From: Sinohyriopsis cumingii
Taxonomy: Eukaryota; Mollusca; Bivalvia; Unionida; Unionidae
Assembly: GCA_028554795.2 (NCBI GenBank)
Contig: JAPYKE020000034.1
Span: 272,040 to 336,039 of the forward strand
Direction: 5' to 3'
DNA: 64,000 bases
The notes below the pieces were generated by a model. It saw only the letters and a program-made list of their open reading frames with translations, was not told where the DNA came from and ran no database searches. The translations under genes and the position numbers were made by a program. This document shows positions 37,685-52,451 of the stretch, in pieces (the stretch's first letter is position 1; the number at the start of each line of letters is the position of its first letter).

Positions 37685-38670
37685 ACTAGCCCTGGACCAG
37701 GCACTCCAAGACCTGCCAGATCACGATGCCACAGTCATGTGGAGCGCCATGAAGGGTGTCATCTACAGCACAGCCATGGCCACGATTGGCACTAGTTCAG
37801 CGCACATCTATCAAGGATAGAACCAATAATCGAAGACAAATGAAAAGCCTTCAAAGCTTACAAAAATGCCCTAATGAACGGATGCTTGCTGATCTCAGAA
37901 GCGCTCGAAGCAACACCCAACACATCGCTAGACAGTGCGCGAACGAGTACTGGTAACAACTATGTGAAGGACTCCAGCGCAGTGCCGAATCCGGAAACAT
38001 CCAAGGTATGTACTGTGATATCAAGAAGGCTCTAGGCCCTATGGTGAAAGGGATCGTCCGCCAGAAATCTCTGACGGGAGAGGAGATCACTGACTGCGAG
38101 CAACAGATGGCCAGATGGGTGGAACACTACTCAGAGCTATGCTCCCAAGAAATGTCAGTCACCGATGCAGCCCTAGCAGCAAAAAAACTGCCCACCATAG
38201 AGGAGCTCGACAAAGTGCCCACCTTAGAGGAGCTCAAGAAAGCAATCGACTCCGTCCCAAACGACAAAGCACAATGTAGTGACAGCATCCCGCCCAAAGC
38301 TATCGAACGTGGGAAACCAACATTGCTTCAGCTGCTGCATGAGCTACTTTGTCTCTGCTGGGAGGAAAGGAGCGGTCCTCCAAGATATGCGCGAGATACC
38401 GTTTACAAAAACAATGGCGACCTCAGTAACTGTAATAATTACAGAGGGATCTCGCTTCTGAGCATCGTTGGCAAAGTGTATTCCCGCATTATACTCAACA
38501 GGCTGCAGTTGCTGGTGGACCATGTGCACCTGGAATCCCAGTGCGGCTTTAAAGCAGGCAGGTCGACGACAGACATGATCTTTTCCATACGACAACTCCA
38601 AGAGAAGAACACAGAGCAAGGTCAACCACTCTACATGATGTTCATTGAACTCACCAAGACCTTTGACCTG
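37685..38670 (+). mobile_element. LINE fragment A, copy 7
   Basis: The 224-codon frame is at 38008-38682. The protein is unchanged. Confidence 0.88.
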
Positions 38671-39485
38671 CATGATAATTAGTTTTTATTATGTAAACTG
38701 AAGACTATTAAATGCATCGAAGAGGTCATCTAAGCTGTTATTTATTACATTTTGTTAACAATTGCTTGGAAGAGCTGAGATATGTAATTGTTTATTAGAC
38801 TAGTTACAATTACCTTGAAGAGATGAGCTATGTAATCATTTGTTGTATTTTGGTTACAATTACTTCAGAGAATTGAGATATATACTTATTTATTACTCTT
38901 TTTAAAGTTATACAGTTACTTCAACGAGTTGAGATATTTACTAGGCTTTAATACTCTGGTTTCAGTTACATCAAATAGTTGAGATACATACTCGTTTATT
39001 ACATTGTTTATAATTACTTCAAAGAGGCGAGCTATGTAATCTTTTAGTACACTTTGCTTACAATTACTTCGAGATAATTTCATCCCATTTCCCTTTTGAA
39101 ATGTACACCATAAACTGAATCCTGGAGTTATTTACTTGTAGATCGAACCAGTAAAGATTACATATATAGTTTCTTTGAAATCTTTTTGTCGCATATGAAG
39201 ATTTGTTCTAAATTGTCGAAATTACACTGGGCGTTACGTTCCATTTGTTACGCTACGGAATACCAACAAATAAAGATTTCTTGAGTTTTATTGTATTTCT
39301 CACATTTTTTGTGAATTTAAAAATTGAATTAAACACTTTTAAGTAGTTATTGTTGATTAGCCGGTGTATATAGTATGACGACGGAAGACATCATGTCTGT
39401 ATACACTTGTTGCATTCGTGTGTATGCGTGCGATGCTTTATTTGAATTAACGTTTGTCTTTCACCATTATTTTGCATTAAGTATG

Positions 39486-40063
39486 ACAGATGGCCAGATG
39501 GGTGGAACACTACCTAGAGCTATACTCCCAAGAAATGTCAGTCACCGATGCGGCCCCTAGCAGCATAAAAACTGCTAACCATGGACGAGCTCAACAAAGT
39601 GCCCACCTTAGAGGATCTCAGCAAAGCAATTGACTCCCTCCCAAACGACAAAGCACCAGGTAGTGACATCATCCCGCCCGAAGCTATCGAACGTGAGAAA
39701 CAAACATTGCTTCAGCCACTGCATGAGCTACTTTGTCTCTGCTGGGAGGAAGGAGCGGATCCCCAAGACATGCGCGAGATACCGTTTACAAAAACAATGG
39801 CGACCTCAGTGACTGTAATAATTACAGAGGGATCTCGCTTGATCTCGCTTCTGAGCATCGTTGGCAACGTGTATGCCCGCATTATATTCAACAGGCTGCA
39901 GTTGCTGGCGGACAGTGTGCACCTGGAATCCCAGTGCGGCTTTAATGCAGGCAGGTCGACGACAGGCAGGATATTTTCCATACGACAACTCCAAGAGAAG
40001 AACACAGAGCAAGGTCAACCACTCTACATGATGTTCATCGACCTCACCAAGACCTTTGACCTG
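39486..40063 (+). mobile_element. LINE fragment B, copy 7
   Basis: The 164-codon frame is at 39581-40075, class II (TLEDLSK). Confidence 0.87.
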
Positions 40064-41453
40064 CATGATAATTAGATTTAATATGTAAACTGAAGACTAT
40101 TAAATGCATCGAAGAGGTCATCTAAGCTGTTATTTATTACATTTTGTTTACAATTGCTTGGAAGAGCTGAGATATGTAATAGTTTATTAGACTAGTTACA
40201 ATTACCTCTAAGAGATGAGCTATGTAATCATTTATTGTACTTTGGTTACAATTACTTCAGAGAGTTGAGATATATACTCATTTATTACTCTTGTTACAGT
40301 TATACAGTTGCTTCAACGAGTTGAGATATTTACTCGGCTTTAGTACTCTGGTTACAATTACATCAAATTGTTGAGATACATACTCGTTTATTACATTGTT
40401 TATAATTACTTCAAAGAGGCGAGCTATGTAATCTTTTAGTACACTTTGGTTACAATTACTTCGAGACAATTTCATCCCATTTCCCTTTTGAAATGTACAC
40501 CATTAGCTGAATCCTACAGCTATTTACTTGTAGATCGAACCAGTAAAGATTACATATATAGTTTCTTTGAAATCTTTTTGTCGGTTATGAACATTTGTTC
40601 TAAATTGTCGAAATTACACTGAGCGTTACGTTCCATTTGTCACGCTGCGGAATACCAACAAATAAATATTTCTTGAGTTTTATTGTATTTCTCACATTTT
40701 TCCGAATTTAAAAATTGAATAAAACACTTTTAAGTAGTTATTGTTGATTTATCGGTGTAAATAGTATGACAAAGAAAGACATCCTGTCTGTATACACTTG
40801 TTGCATTCGTGTGTATGTGTGTGATGCTTTATTTGAATTAACGTTTGTCTTTCACCATTATTTTGCATTAAGTTTGAAACATTTCAGAGAAAACACATAT
40901 TCATGCCACTGAGCATACTTGTAGAATACATTCATTGAACAGATAACAGGGTCGGATGTGAGGAAGTGGGTTTGCAGTACAATATATTTCCATTTATGCA
41001 ATGCAATTCTCATAGCATAATGCTTGGTCAGAATAATTAACAAGTATATATGCTGCAGTAATAAGGATTATAACTGATTTTAAATATCCAACTGCTGTAT
41101 GACACAGCCAGAATAAAAAAGATCAATCAAAGAATTTATAAATCTTACACGTGCACTTTTTGTAATAATTTATATTTAAAAAAAGTCTATTTGCATTATG
41201 TTTTGGTAATATATGAATCTATTTGGCTATTTTTTTCCTTTTCCATGGTACATGTGTTTATATAAGTAAAATGTGGCACCTGCAGAATTGTGCAGTTCTT
41301 TCATGTAATTTGCTTTTGATCACCTCGAACTAGAACATTCAATACCAATCAAATTATAAAATGTTTAATTGCATTTTGATTGAATGGTCGTACGTCTCTG
41401 AAACAATCTCAGAGCTGCACTAGTAGAATTGTGATATACTCTTGTATTGTCAT

Positions 41454-42465
41454 ACTAGCCCTGGACCAGACACTCCAGGACCTGCCAGACCACGATGCCA
41501 CAGCCATGTGGAACGCCATGAAGGGTGCAATCTACAGCACAGCCATGGCCATGTTTGGCAAAAATTAACGGCCCAGCCAGGACTGGTTCAACGCACATCT
41601 ATCAAGGATGGAACCAATAATCGAAGACAAACGAAAAGCCTTCAAACGTTACAAAAAAATGCCTTAATGGACGGACGCTTGCTGATCTCAGAAGTGCTCG
41701 AAGCAACACCCAACACAATCGCTAGACAGTGCGCGAACGAGTACTGGTAACAACTATGTGAAGGACTCCAGCACAGTGCCGAGTCCGGAAACATCCAAGG
41801 TATGTACTGTGGTATCAAGAAGGCTCTAGGCCCTACGGTGAAAGGGGCCGTTCCCCGGAAATCTCTGAGGGGAGAGGAGATCACTGACTGTGAGCAACAG
41901 ATGGCCAGATGGGTGGAACACTACTCAGAGCTATACTCCCAGGATATGCTAGCCACCGATGCGGCCCCTAGCAGCATAAAAACTGCCCACCATGGATGAG
42001 CTCGACAAAGTGCCCACCTTAGAGGAGCTCAGCAAAGCACTCGACTCCCACCCAAACGACAAAGCACCAGGTAGTGACATCATCCCGCCCAAAGCTATAG
42101 AACGTGGGAAACCAACATTGCTTCAGCCGCTGCATGAGCTACTTTGTCTCTGCTGGAAGTAAAGGAGCGGTCCCCCAAGATATGCGCGAGATACCGTTTA
42201 CAAAAACAATGGCGACCTCAATGACTGTAATAACTACAGAGGGATCTCGCTTCTGAGCATCGTTGGCAAAGTGTATGCCCGCATTATACTCAACAGGCTG
42301 CAGTTGCTGGCGGACCGTGTGCACCTGGAATCCCAGTGCGGCTTTAAAGCAGGCAGGTCGACGACAGACAGGATTTTTTCCATACGACAACTCCAAGAGA
42401 AGAACACAGAGCAAGGTCAACCACTCTACATGATGTTCATCGAAATCACCAAGACCTTTGACCTG
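41454..42465 (+). mobile_element. LINE fragment C, copy 7
   Basis: The private C at 41953 changes LVTDA to LATDA in the short 65-codon segment 41802-41999. Confidence 0.87.
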
Positions 42466-43878
42466 CATGATAATTAGTTTTTATTATGTAAATTGAAGAC
42501 TATTAAATGCATCGTAGAGGTGATCTAAGCTGTTATTTATTACATTTTGTTTACAATTGCTTGGAAGAGCTGAGATATGTAATAGTTTATTAGACTAGTT
42601 ACCATTACCTTGAAGAGATGAGCTATGTAATCATTTATTGTACTTTGGTTACAATTACTTCAGAGAGTTGAGATATATACTCATTTATTACTCTTGTTAC
42701 AGTTATACAGTTACTTCACCGAGTTGAGATATTTACTCGGCTTTAGTACTCTGGTTTCAATGACATCAAATAGTTGAGATACGTACTTGTTTATTACATT
42801 GTTTATAATTACTTCAAAGAGTCGAGCTATGTGATCTTTTAGTACACTTTGGTTACAATTACTTCGAGACATTTTCATCCCATTTCCCTTTTGAAATGTA
42901 CACCATTAACTGAATCCTGCAGCTATTTACTTGTAGATCGAACCAGTAAAGATTACATATATAGTTTCTTTGAAATCTTTTTGTTGGTTATGAAGATTTG
43001 TTCTAAATTGTCGAAATTACACTGGGAATTACGTTCCATTTGTCACGCTGTGGAATACCAACAAATACAAATTTCTTGGGTTTTATTGTATTTCTCAAAT
43101 GTTTTACAAATTTAACAATTGAATAAAACACTTTTAAGTAGTTATTGTTGATCAGCCGGTGTATATAGTATGACGAAGGAAGACATCATGTCTGTATACA
43201 CTTGTTGTATTCGTGTGTATGTGTGTGATGCTTTATTTGAATTAACGTTTGTCTTTCACCATTATTTTGCATTAAGTTTGAAACATTTCAAAGAAAACCG
43301 ATATTCATGCCATTGAGGATACTTGTAGAATACATTCATTGAACAGATAACAGGGTCGGATGTGAGGAAGTGGGTTTGCAGTACAATATATTTCCATTTA
43401 TGCAATGCAATTCTTATAGCATAATGCTTGGCCAGAATAATTGACAAGTATATATGCTGCAATAATAAGGATTATAATTGATTTTCAATATCCAATGCCT
43501 GTTTAGTTTAAAAAACATTTCCTGTATGACACAGCCAGAATAAAAAAGATCAACCAAAGAATTTATAAATCTTACATGTGCACTTTTTGCAATAATTTAT
43601 ATAAAAAAAAGTCTATTTGCATTATGTTTTGGTAATATATGAATATATTTGGCTGATTTTTCCTTTTTCATGGTGTCTGTTTTTATTTAAGTAAAATGTG
43701 GCACCTGCAAAATTGTGCAGTTTATTCATGTAATAAGCTTTTAATAACCTCGAATTAGAACATTTAATACAAATGAAATTATAAAATGTTTAATTGGATT
43801 TTGATTGAATTTTCGTACGTCTCTGAAAAAATCTCAGAGCTGCATGAGCATAATTGTGATATACTCTTGTATTCTCAT

Positions 43879-44864
43879 ACTAGCCCTGGACCAGGCACTC
43901 CAAGACCTGCCAGATCACGATGCCACAGTCATGTGGAGCGCCATGAAGGGTGTCATCTACAGCACAGCCATGGCCACGATTGGCACTAGTTCAGCGCACA
44001 TCTATCAAGGATAGAACCAATAATCGAAGACAAATGAAAAGCCTTCAAAGCTTACAAAAATGCCCTAATGAACGGATGCTTGCTGATCTCAGAAGCGCTC
44101 GAAGCAACACCCAACACATCGCTAGACAGTGCGCGAACGAGTACTGGTAACAACTATGTGAAGGACTCCAGAGCAGTGCCGAATCCGGAAACATCCAAGG
44201 TATGTACTGTGATATCAAGAAGGCTCTAGGCCCTATGGTGAAAGGGATCGTCCGCCAGAAATCTCTGACGGGAGAGGAGATCACTGACTGCGAGCAACAG
44301 ATGGCCAGATGGGTGGAACACTACTCAGAGCTATGCTCCCAAGAAATGTCAGTCACCGATGCAGCCCTAGCAGCAAAAAAACTGCCCACCATAGAGGAGC
44401 TCGACAAAGTGCCCACCTTAGAGGAGCTCAAGAAAGCAATCGACTCCGTCCCAAACGACAAAGCACAATGTAGTGACAGCATCCCGCCCAAAGCTATCGA
44501 ACGTGGGAAACCAACATTGCTTCAGCTGCTGCATGAGCTACTTTGTCTCTGCTGGGAGGAAAGGAGCGGTCCTCCAAGATATGCGCGAGATACCGTTTAC
44601 AAAAACAATGGCGACCTCAGTAACTGTAATAATTACAGAGGGATCTCGCTTCTGAGCATCGTTGGCAAAGTGTATTCCCGCATTATACTCAACAGGCTGC
44701 AGTTGCTGGTGGACCATGTGCACCTGGAATCCCAGTGCGGCTTTAAAGCAGGCAGGTCGACGACAGACATGATCTTTTCCATACGACAACTCCAAGAGAA
44801 GAACACAGAGCAAGGTCAACCACTCTACATGATGTTCATTGAACTCACCAAGACCTTTGACCTG
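43879..44864 (+). mobile_element. LINE fragment A, copy 8
   Basis: The 224-codon frame is at 44202-44876, protein unchanged. Upstream it carries CCAGAGCAG (44172), shared only with copy 9. Confidence 0.88.
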
Positions 44865-45679
44865 CATGATAATTAGTTTTTATTATGTAAACTGAAGACT
44901 ATTAAATGCATCGAAGAGGTCATCTAAGCTGTTATTTATTACATTTTGTTAACAATTGCTTGGAAGAGCTGAGATATGTAATTGTTTATTAGACTAGTTA
45001 CAATTACCTTGAAGAGATGAGCTATGTAATCATTTGTTGTATTTTGGTTACAATTACTTCAGAGAATTGAGATATATACTTATTTATTACTCTTTTTAAA
45101 GTTATACAGTTACTTCAACGAGTTGAGATATTTACCAGGCTTTAATACTCTGGTTTCAGTTACATCAAATAGTTGAGATACATACTCGTTTATTACATTG
45201 TTTATAATTACTTCAAAGAGGCGAGCTATGTAATCTTTTAGTACACTTTGCTTACAATTACTTCGAGATAATTTCATCCCATTTCCCTTTTGAAATGTAC
45301 ACCATAAACTGAATCCTGGAGTTATTTACTTGTAGATCGAACCAGTAAAGATTACATATATAGTTTCTTTGAAATCTTTTTGTCGCATATGAAGATTTGT
45401 TCTAAATTGTCGAAATTACACTGGGCGTTACGTTCCATTTGTTACGCTACGGAATACCAACAAATAAAGATTTCTTGAGTTTTATTGTATTTCTCACATT
45501 TTTTGTGAATTTAAAAATTGAATTAAACACTTTTAAGTAGTTATTGTTGATTAGCCGGTGTATATAGTATGACGACGGAAGACATCATGTCTGTATACAC
45601 TTGTTGCATTCGTGTGTATGCGTGCGATGCTTTATTTGAATTAACGTTTGTCTTTCACCATTATTTTGCATTAAGTATG

Positions 45680-46257
45680 ACAGATGGCCAGATGGGTGGA
45701 ACACTACCTAGAGCTATACTCCCAAGAAATGTCAGTCACCGATGCGGCCCCTAGCAGCATAAAAACTGCTAACCATGGACGAGCTCAACAAAGTGCCCAC
45801 CTTAGAGGATCTCAGCAAAGCAATTGACTCCCTCCCAAACGACAAAGCACCAGGTAGTGACATCATCCCGCCCGAAGCTATCGAACGTGAGAAACAAACA
45901 TTGCTTCAGCCACTGCATGAGCTACTTTGTCTCTGCTGGGAGGAAGGAGCGGATCCCCAAGACATGCGCGAGATACCGTTTACAAAAACAATGGCGACCT
46001 CAGTGACTGTAATAATTACAGAGGGATCTCGCTTGATCTCGCTTCTGAGCATCGTTGGCAACGTGTATGCCCGCATTATATTCAACAGGCTGCAGTTGCT
46101 GGCGGACAGTGTGCACCTGGAATCCCAGTGCGGCTTTAATGCAGGCAGGTCGACGACAGGCAGGATATTTTCCATACGACAACTCCAAGAGAAGAACACA
46201 GAGCAAGGTCAACCACTCTACATGATGTTCATCGACCTCACCAAGACCTTTGACCTG
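45680..46257 (+). mobile_element. LINE fragment B, copy 8
   Basis: The 164-codon frame is at 45775-46269, class II (TLEDLSK). Confidence 0.87.
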
Positions 46258-47647
46258 CATGATAATTAGATTTAATATGTAAACTGAAGACTATTAAATG
46301 CATCGAAGAGGTCATCTAAGCTGTTATTTATTACATTTTGTTTACAATTGCTTGGAAGAGCTGAGATATGTAATAGTTTATTAGACTAGTTACAATTACC
46401 TCTAAGAGATGAGCTATGTAATCATTTATTGTACTTTGGTTACAATTACTTCAGAGAGTTGAGATATATACTCATTTATTACTCTTGTTACAGTTATACA
46501 GTTGCTTCAACGAGTTGAGATATTTACTCGGCTTTAGTACTCTGGTTACAATTACATCAAATTGTTGAGATACATACTCGTTTATTACATTGTTTATAAT
46601 TACTTCAAAGAGGCGAGCTATGTAATCTTTTAGTACACTTTGGTTACAATTACTTCGAGACAATTTCATCCCATTTCCCTTTTGAAATGTACACCATTAG
46701 CTGAATCCTACAGCTATTTACTTGTAGATCGAACCAGTAAAGATTACATATATAGTTTCTTTGAAATCTTTTTGTCGGTTATGAACATTTGTTCTAAATT
46801 GTCGAAATTACACTGAGCGTTACGTTCCATTTGTCACGCTGCGGAATACCAACAAATAAATATTTCTTGAGTTTTATTGTATTTCTCACATTTTTCCGAA
46901 TTTAAAAATTGAATAAAACACTTTTAAGTAGTTATTGTTGATTTATCGGTGTAAATAGTATGACAAAGAAAGACATCCTGTCTGTATACACTTGTTGCAT
47001 TCGTGTGTATGTGTGTGATGCTTTATTTGAATTAACGTTTGTCTTTCACCATTATTTTGCATTAAGTTTGAAACATTTCAGAGAAAACACATATTCATGC
47101 CACTGAGCATACTTGTAGAATACATTCATTGAACAGATAACAGGGTCGGATGTGAGGAAGTGGGTTTGCAGTACAATATATTTCCATTTATGCAATGCAA
47201 TTCTCATAGCATAATGCTTGGTCAGAATAATTAACAAGTATATATGCTGCAGTAATAAGGATTATAACTGATTTTAAATATCCAACTGCTGTATGACACA
47301 GCCAGAATAAAAAAGATCAATCAAAGAATTTATAAATCTTACACGTGCACTTTTTGTAATAATTTATATTTAAAAAAAGTCTATTTGCATTATGTTTTGG
47401 TAATATATGAATCTATTTGGCTATTTTTTTCCTTTTCCATGGTACATGTGTTTATATAAGTAAAATGTGGCACCTGCAGAATTGTGCAGTTCTTTCATGT
47501 AATTTGCTTTTGATCACCTCGAACTAGAACATTCAATACCAATCAAATTATAAAATGTTTAATTGCATTTTGATTGAATGGTCGTACGTCTCTGAAACAA
47601 TCTCAGAGCTGCACTAGTAGAATTGTGATATACTCTTGTATTGTCAT

Positions 47648-48659
47648 ACTAGCCCTGGACCAGACACTCCAGGACCTGCCAGACCACGATGCCACAGCCA
47701 TGTGGAACGCCATGAAGGGTGCAATCTACAGCACAGCCATGGCCATGTTTGGCAAAAATTAACGGCCCAGCCAGGACTGGTTCAACGCACATCTATCAAG
47801 GATGGAACCAATAATCGAAGACAAACGAAAAGCCTTCAAACGTTACAAAAAAATGCCTTAATGGACGGACGCTTGCTGATCTCAGAAGTGCTCGAAGCAA
47901 CACCCAACACAATCGCTAGACAGTGCGCGAACGAGTACTGGTAACAACTATGTGAAGGACTCCAGCACAGTGCCGAGTCCGGAAACATCCAAGGTATGTA
48001 CTGTGGTATCAAGAAGGCTCTAGGCCCTACGGTGAAAGGGGCCGTTCCCCGGAAATCTCTGAGGGGAGAGGAGATCACTGACTGTGAGCAACAGATGGCC
48101 AGATGGGTGGAACACTACTCAGAGCTATACTCCCAGGATATGCTAGTCACCGATGCGGCCCCTAGCAGCATAAAAACTGCCCACCATGGATGAGCTCGAC
48201 AAAGTGCCCACCTTAGAGGAGCTCAGCAAAGCACTCGACTCCCACCCAAACGACAAAGCACCAGGTAGTGACATCATCCCGCCCAAAGCTATAGAACGTG
48301 GGAAACCAACATTGCTTCAGCCGCTGCATGAGCTACTTTGTCTCTGCTGGAAGTAAAGGAGCGGTCCCCCAAGATATGCGCGAGATACCGTTTACAAAAA
48401 CAATGGCGACCTCAATGACTGTAATAACTACAGAGGGATCTCGCTTCTGAGCATCGTTGGCAAAGTGTATGCCCGCATTATACTCAACAGGCTGCAGTTG
48501 CTGGCGGACCGTGTGCACCTGGAATCCCAGTGCGGCTTTAAAGCAGGCAGGTCGACGACAGACAGGATTTTTTCCATACGACAACTCCAAGAGAAGAACA
48601 CAGAGCAAGGTCAACCACTCTACATGATGTTCATCGAAATCACCAAGACCTTTGACCTG
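47648..48659 (+). mobile_element. LINE fragment C, copy 8
   Basis: It has the class II form, with the standard set of stops. Confidence 0.87.
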
Positions 48660-50072
48660 CATGATAATTAGTTTTTATTATGTAAATTGAAGACTATTAA
48701 ATGCATCGTAGAGGTGATCTAAGCTGTTATTTATTACATTTTGTTTACAATTGCTTGGAAGAGCTGAGATATGTAATAGTTTATTAGACTAGTTACCATT
48801 ACCTTGAAGAGATGAGCTATGTAATCATTTATTGTACTTTGGTTACAATTACTTCAGAGAGTTGAGATATATACTCATTTATTACTCTTGTTACAGTTAT
48901 ACAGTTACTTCACCGAGTTGAGATATTTACTCGGCTTTAGTACTCTGGTTTCAATGACATCAAATAGTTGAGATACGTACTTGTTTATTACATTGTTTAT
49001 AATTACTTCAAAGAGTCGAGCTATGTGATCTTTTAGTACACTTTGGTTACAATTACTTCGAGACATTTTCATCCCATTTCCCTTTTGAAATGTACACCAT
49101 TAACTGAATCCTGCAGCTATTTACTTGTAGATCGAACCAGTAAAGATTACATATATAGTTTCTTTGAAATCTTTTTGTTGGTTATGAAGATTTGTTCTAA
49201 ATTGTCGAAATTACACTGGGAATTACGTTCCATTTGTCACGCTGTGGAATACCAACAAATACAAATTTCTTGGGTTTTATTGTATTTCTCAAATGTTTTA
49301 CAAATTTAACAATTGAATAAAACACTTTTAAGTAGTTATTGTTGATCAGCCGGTGTATATAGTATGACGAAGGAAGACATCATGTCTGTATACACTTGTT
49401 GTATTCGTGTGTATGTGTGTGATGCTTTATTTGAATTAACGTTTGTCTTTCACCATTATTTTGCATTAAGTTTGAAACATTTCAAAGAAAACCGATATTC
49501 ATGCCATTGAGGATACTTGTAGAATACATTCATTGAACAGATAACAGGGTCGGATGTGAGGAAGTGGGTTTGCAGTACAATATATTTCCATTTATGCAAT
49601 GCAATTCTTATAGCATAATGCTTGGCCAGAATAATTGACAAGTATATATGCTGCAATAATAAGGATTATAATTGATTTTCAATATCCAATGCCTGTTTAG
49701 TTTAAAAAACATTTCCTGTATGACACAGCCAGAATAAAAAAGATCAACCAAAGAATTTATAAATCTTACATGTGCACTTTTTGTAATAATTTATATAAAA
49801 AAAAGTCTATTTGCATTATGTTTTGGTAATATATGAATATATTTGGCTGATTTTTCCTTTTTCATGGTGTCTGTTTTTATTTAAGTAAAATGTGGCACCT
49901 GCAAAATTGTGCAGTTTATTCATGTAATAAGCTTTTAATAACCTCGAATTAGAACATTTAATACAAATGAAATTATAAAATGTTTAATTGGATTTTGATT
50001 GAATTTTCGTACGTCTCTGAAAAAATCTCAGAGCTGCATGAGCATAATTGTGATATACTCTTGTATTCTCAT

Positions 50073-51058
50073 ACTAGCCCTGGACCAGGCACTCCAAGAG
50101 CTGCCAGATCACGATGCCACAGTCATGTGGAGCGCCATGAAGGGTGTCATCTACAGCACAGCCATGGCCACGATTGGCACTAGTTCAGCGCACATCTATC
50201 AAGGATAGAACCAATAATCGAAGACAAATGAAAAGCCTTCAAAGCTTACAAAAATGCCCTAATGAACGGATGCTTGCTGATCTCAGAAGCGCTCGAAGCA
50301 ACACCCAACACATCGCTAGACAGTGCGCGAACGAGTACTGGTAACAACTATGTGAAGGACTCCAGAGCAGTGCCGAATCCGGAAACATCCAAGGTATGTA
50401 CTGTGATATCAAGAAGGCTCTAGGCCCTATGGTGAAAGGGATCGTCCGCCAGAAATCTCTGACGGGAGAGGAGATCACTGACTGCGAGCAACAGATGGCC
50501 AGATGGGTGGAACACTACTCAGAGCTATGCTCCCAAGAAATGTCAGTCACCGATGCAGCCCTAGCAGCAAAAAAACTGCCCACCATAGAGGAGCTCGACA
50601 AAGTGCCCACCTTAGAGGAGCTCAAGAAAGCAATCGACTCCGTCCCAAACGACAAAGCACAATGTAGTGACAGCATCCCGCCCAAAGCTATCGAACGTGG
50701 GAAACCAACATTGCTTCAGCTGCTGCATGAGCTACTTTGTCTCTGCTGGGAGGAAAGGAGCGGTCCTCCAAGATATGCGCGAGATACCGTTTACAAAAAC
50801 AATGGCGACCTCAGTAACTGTAATAATTACAGAGGGATCTCGCTTCTGAGCATCGTTGGCAAAATGTATTCCCGCATTATACTCAACAGGCTGCAGTTGC
50901 TGGTGGACCATGTGCACCTGGAATCCCAGTGCGGCTTTAAAGCAGGCAGGTCGACGACAGACATGATCTTTTCCATACGACAACTCCAAGAGAAGAACAC
51001 AGAGCAAGGTCAACCACTCTACATGATGTTCATTGAACTCACCAAGACCTTTGACCTG
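50073..51058 (+). mobile_element. LINE fragment A, copy 9
   Basis: The 224-codon frame is at 50396-51070. The private A at 50874 changes GKVYS to GKMYS in the fingers. The G at 50100 changes LQDLP to LQELP in the linker. Confidence 0.88.
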
Positions 51059-51873
51059 CATGATAATTAGTTTTTATTATGTAAACTAAAGACTATTAAA
51101 TGCATCGAAGAGGTCATCTAAGCTGTTATTTATTACATTTTGTTAACAATTGCTTGGAAGAGCTGAGATATGTAATTGTTTATTAGACTAGTTACAATTA
51201 CCTTGAAGAGATGAGCTATGTAATCATTTGTTGTATTTTGGTTACAATTACTTCAGAGAATTGAGATATATACTTATTTATTACTCTTTTTACAGTTATA
51301 CAGTTACTTCAACGAGTTGAGATATTTACCAGGCTTTAATACTCTGGTTTCAGTTACATCAAATAGTTGAGATACATACTCGTTTATTACATTGTTTATA
51401 ATTACTTCAAAGAGGCGAGCTATGTAATCTTTTAGTACACTTTGCTTACAATTACTTCGAGATAATTTCATCCCATTTCCCTTTTGAAATGTACACCATA
51501 AACTTAATCCTGGAGTTATTTACTTGTAGATCGAACCAGTAAAGATTACATATATAGTTTCTTTGAAATCTTTTTGTCGCATATGAAGATTTGTTCTAAA
51601 TTGTCGAGATTACACTGGGCGTTACGTTCCATTTGTTACGCTGCGGAATACCAACAAATAAAGATTTCTTGAGTTTTATTGTATTTCTCACATTTTTTGT
51701 GAATTTAAAAATTGAATTAAACACTTTTAAGTAGTTATTGTTGATTAGCCGGTGTATATAGTATGACGACGGAAGACATCATGTCTGTATACACTTGTTG
51801 CATTCGTGTGTATGCGTGCGATGCTTTATTTGAATTAACGTTTGTCTTTCACCATTATTTTGCATTAAGTATG

Positions 51874-52451
51874 ACAGATGGCCAGATGGGTGGAACACTA
51901 CCTAGAGCTATACTCCCAAGAAATGTCAGTCACCGATGCGGCCCCTAGCAGCATAAAAACTGCTAACCATGGACGAGCTCAACAAAGTGCCCACCTTAGA
52001 GGAGCTCAGCAAAGCAATTGACTCCCTCCCAAACGACAAAGCACCAGGTAGTGACATCATCCCGCCCGAAGCTATCGAACGTGAGAAACAAACATTGCTT
52101 CAGCCACTGCATGAGCTACTTTGTCTCTGCTGGGAGGAAGGAGCGGATCCCCAAGACATGCGCGAGATACCGTTTACAAAAACAATGGCGACCTCAGTGA
52201 CTGTAATAATTACAGAGGGATCTCGCTTGATCTCGCTTCTGAGCATCGTTGGCAACGTGTATGCCCGCATTATATTCAACAGGCTGCAGTTGCTGGCGGA
52301 CAGTGTGCACCTGGAATCCCAGTGCGGCTTTAATGCAGGCAGGTCGACGACAGGCAGGATATTTTCCATACGACAACTCCAAGAGAAGAACACAGAGCAA
52401 GGTCAACCACTCTACATGATGTTCATCGACCTCACCAAGACCTTTGACCTG
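51874..52451 (+). mobile_element. LINE fragment B, copy 9
   Basis: The 164-codon frame is at 51969-52463. It reverts to class I (TLEELSK) between two class II units. Confidence 0.87.

Larger units (their letters stand above)
37165..43358 (+). repeat. Higher-order repeat copy 7 (class II)
   Basis: Parts lie at copy-1 positions plus 37164. It carries the full class II set and is the first unit with TTTTTAAAG in the A minisatellite (about 38901). A private C at 41953 lies in LINE C (AGCCACC for AGTCACC). Confidence 0.96.
43359..49552 (+). repeat. Higher-order repeat copy 8 (class II, shares A variants with copy 9)
   Basis: Parts lie at copy-1 positions plus 43358. It carries class II markers throughout. 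Part A adds three variants shared only with copy 9: AGAGCTGCATG at 43840, CCAGAGCAG at 44172 and TTTACCAGG in the minisatellite (about 45136). It also has AGAATTTATAA in the flank and a private TTTTTGCAATAA at about 43589. Confidence 0.96.
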
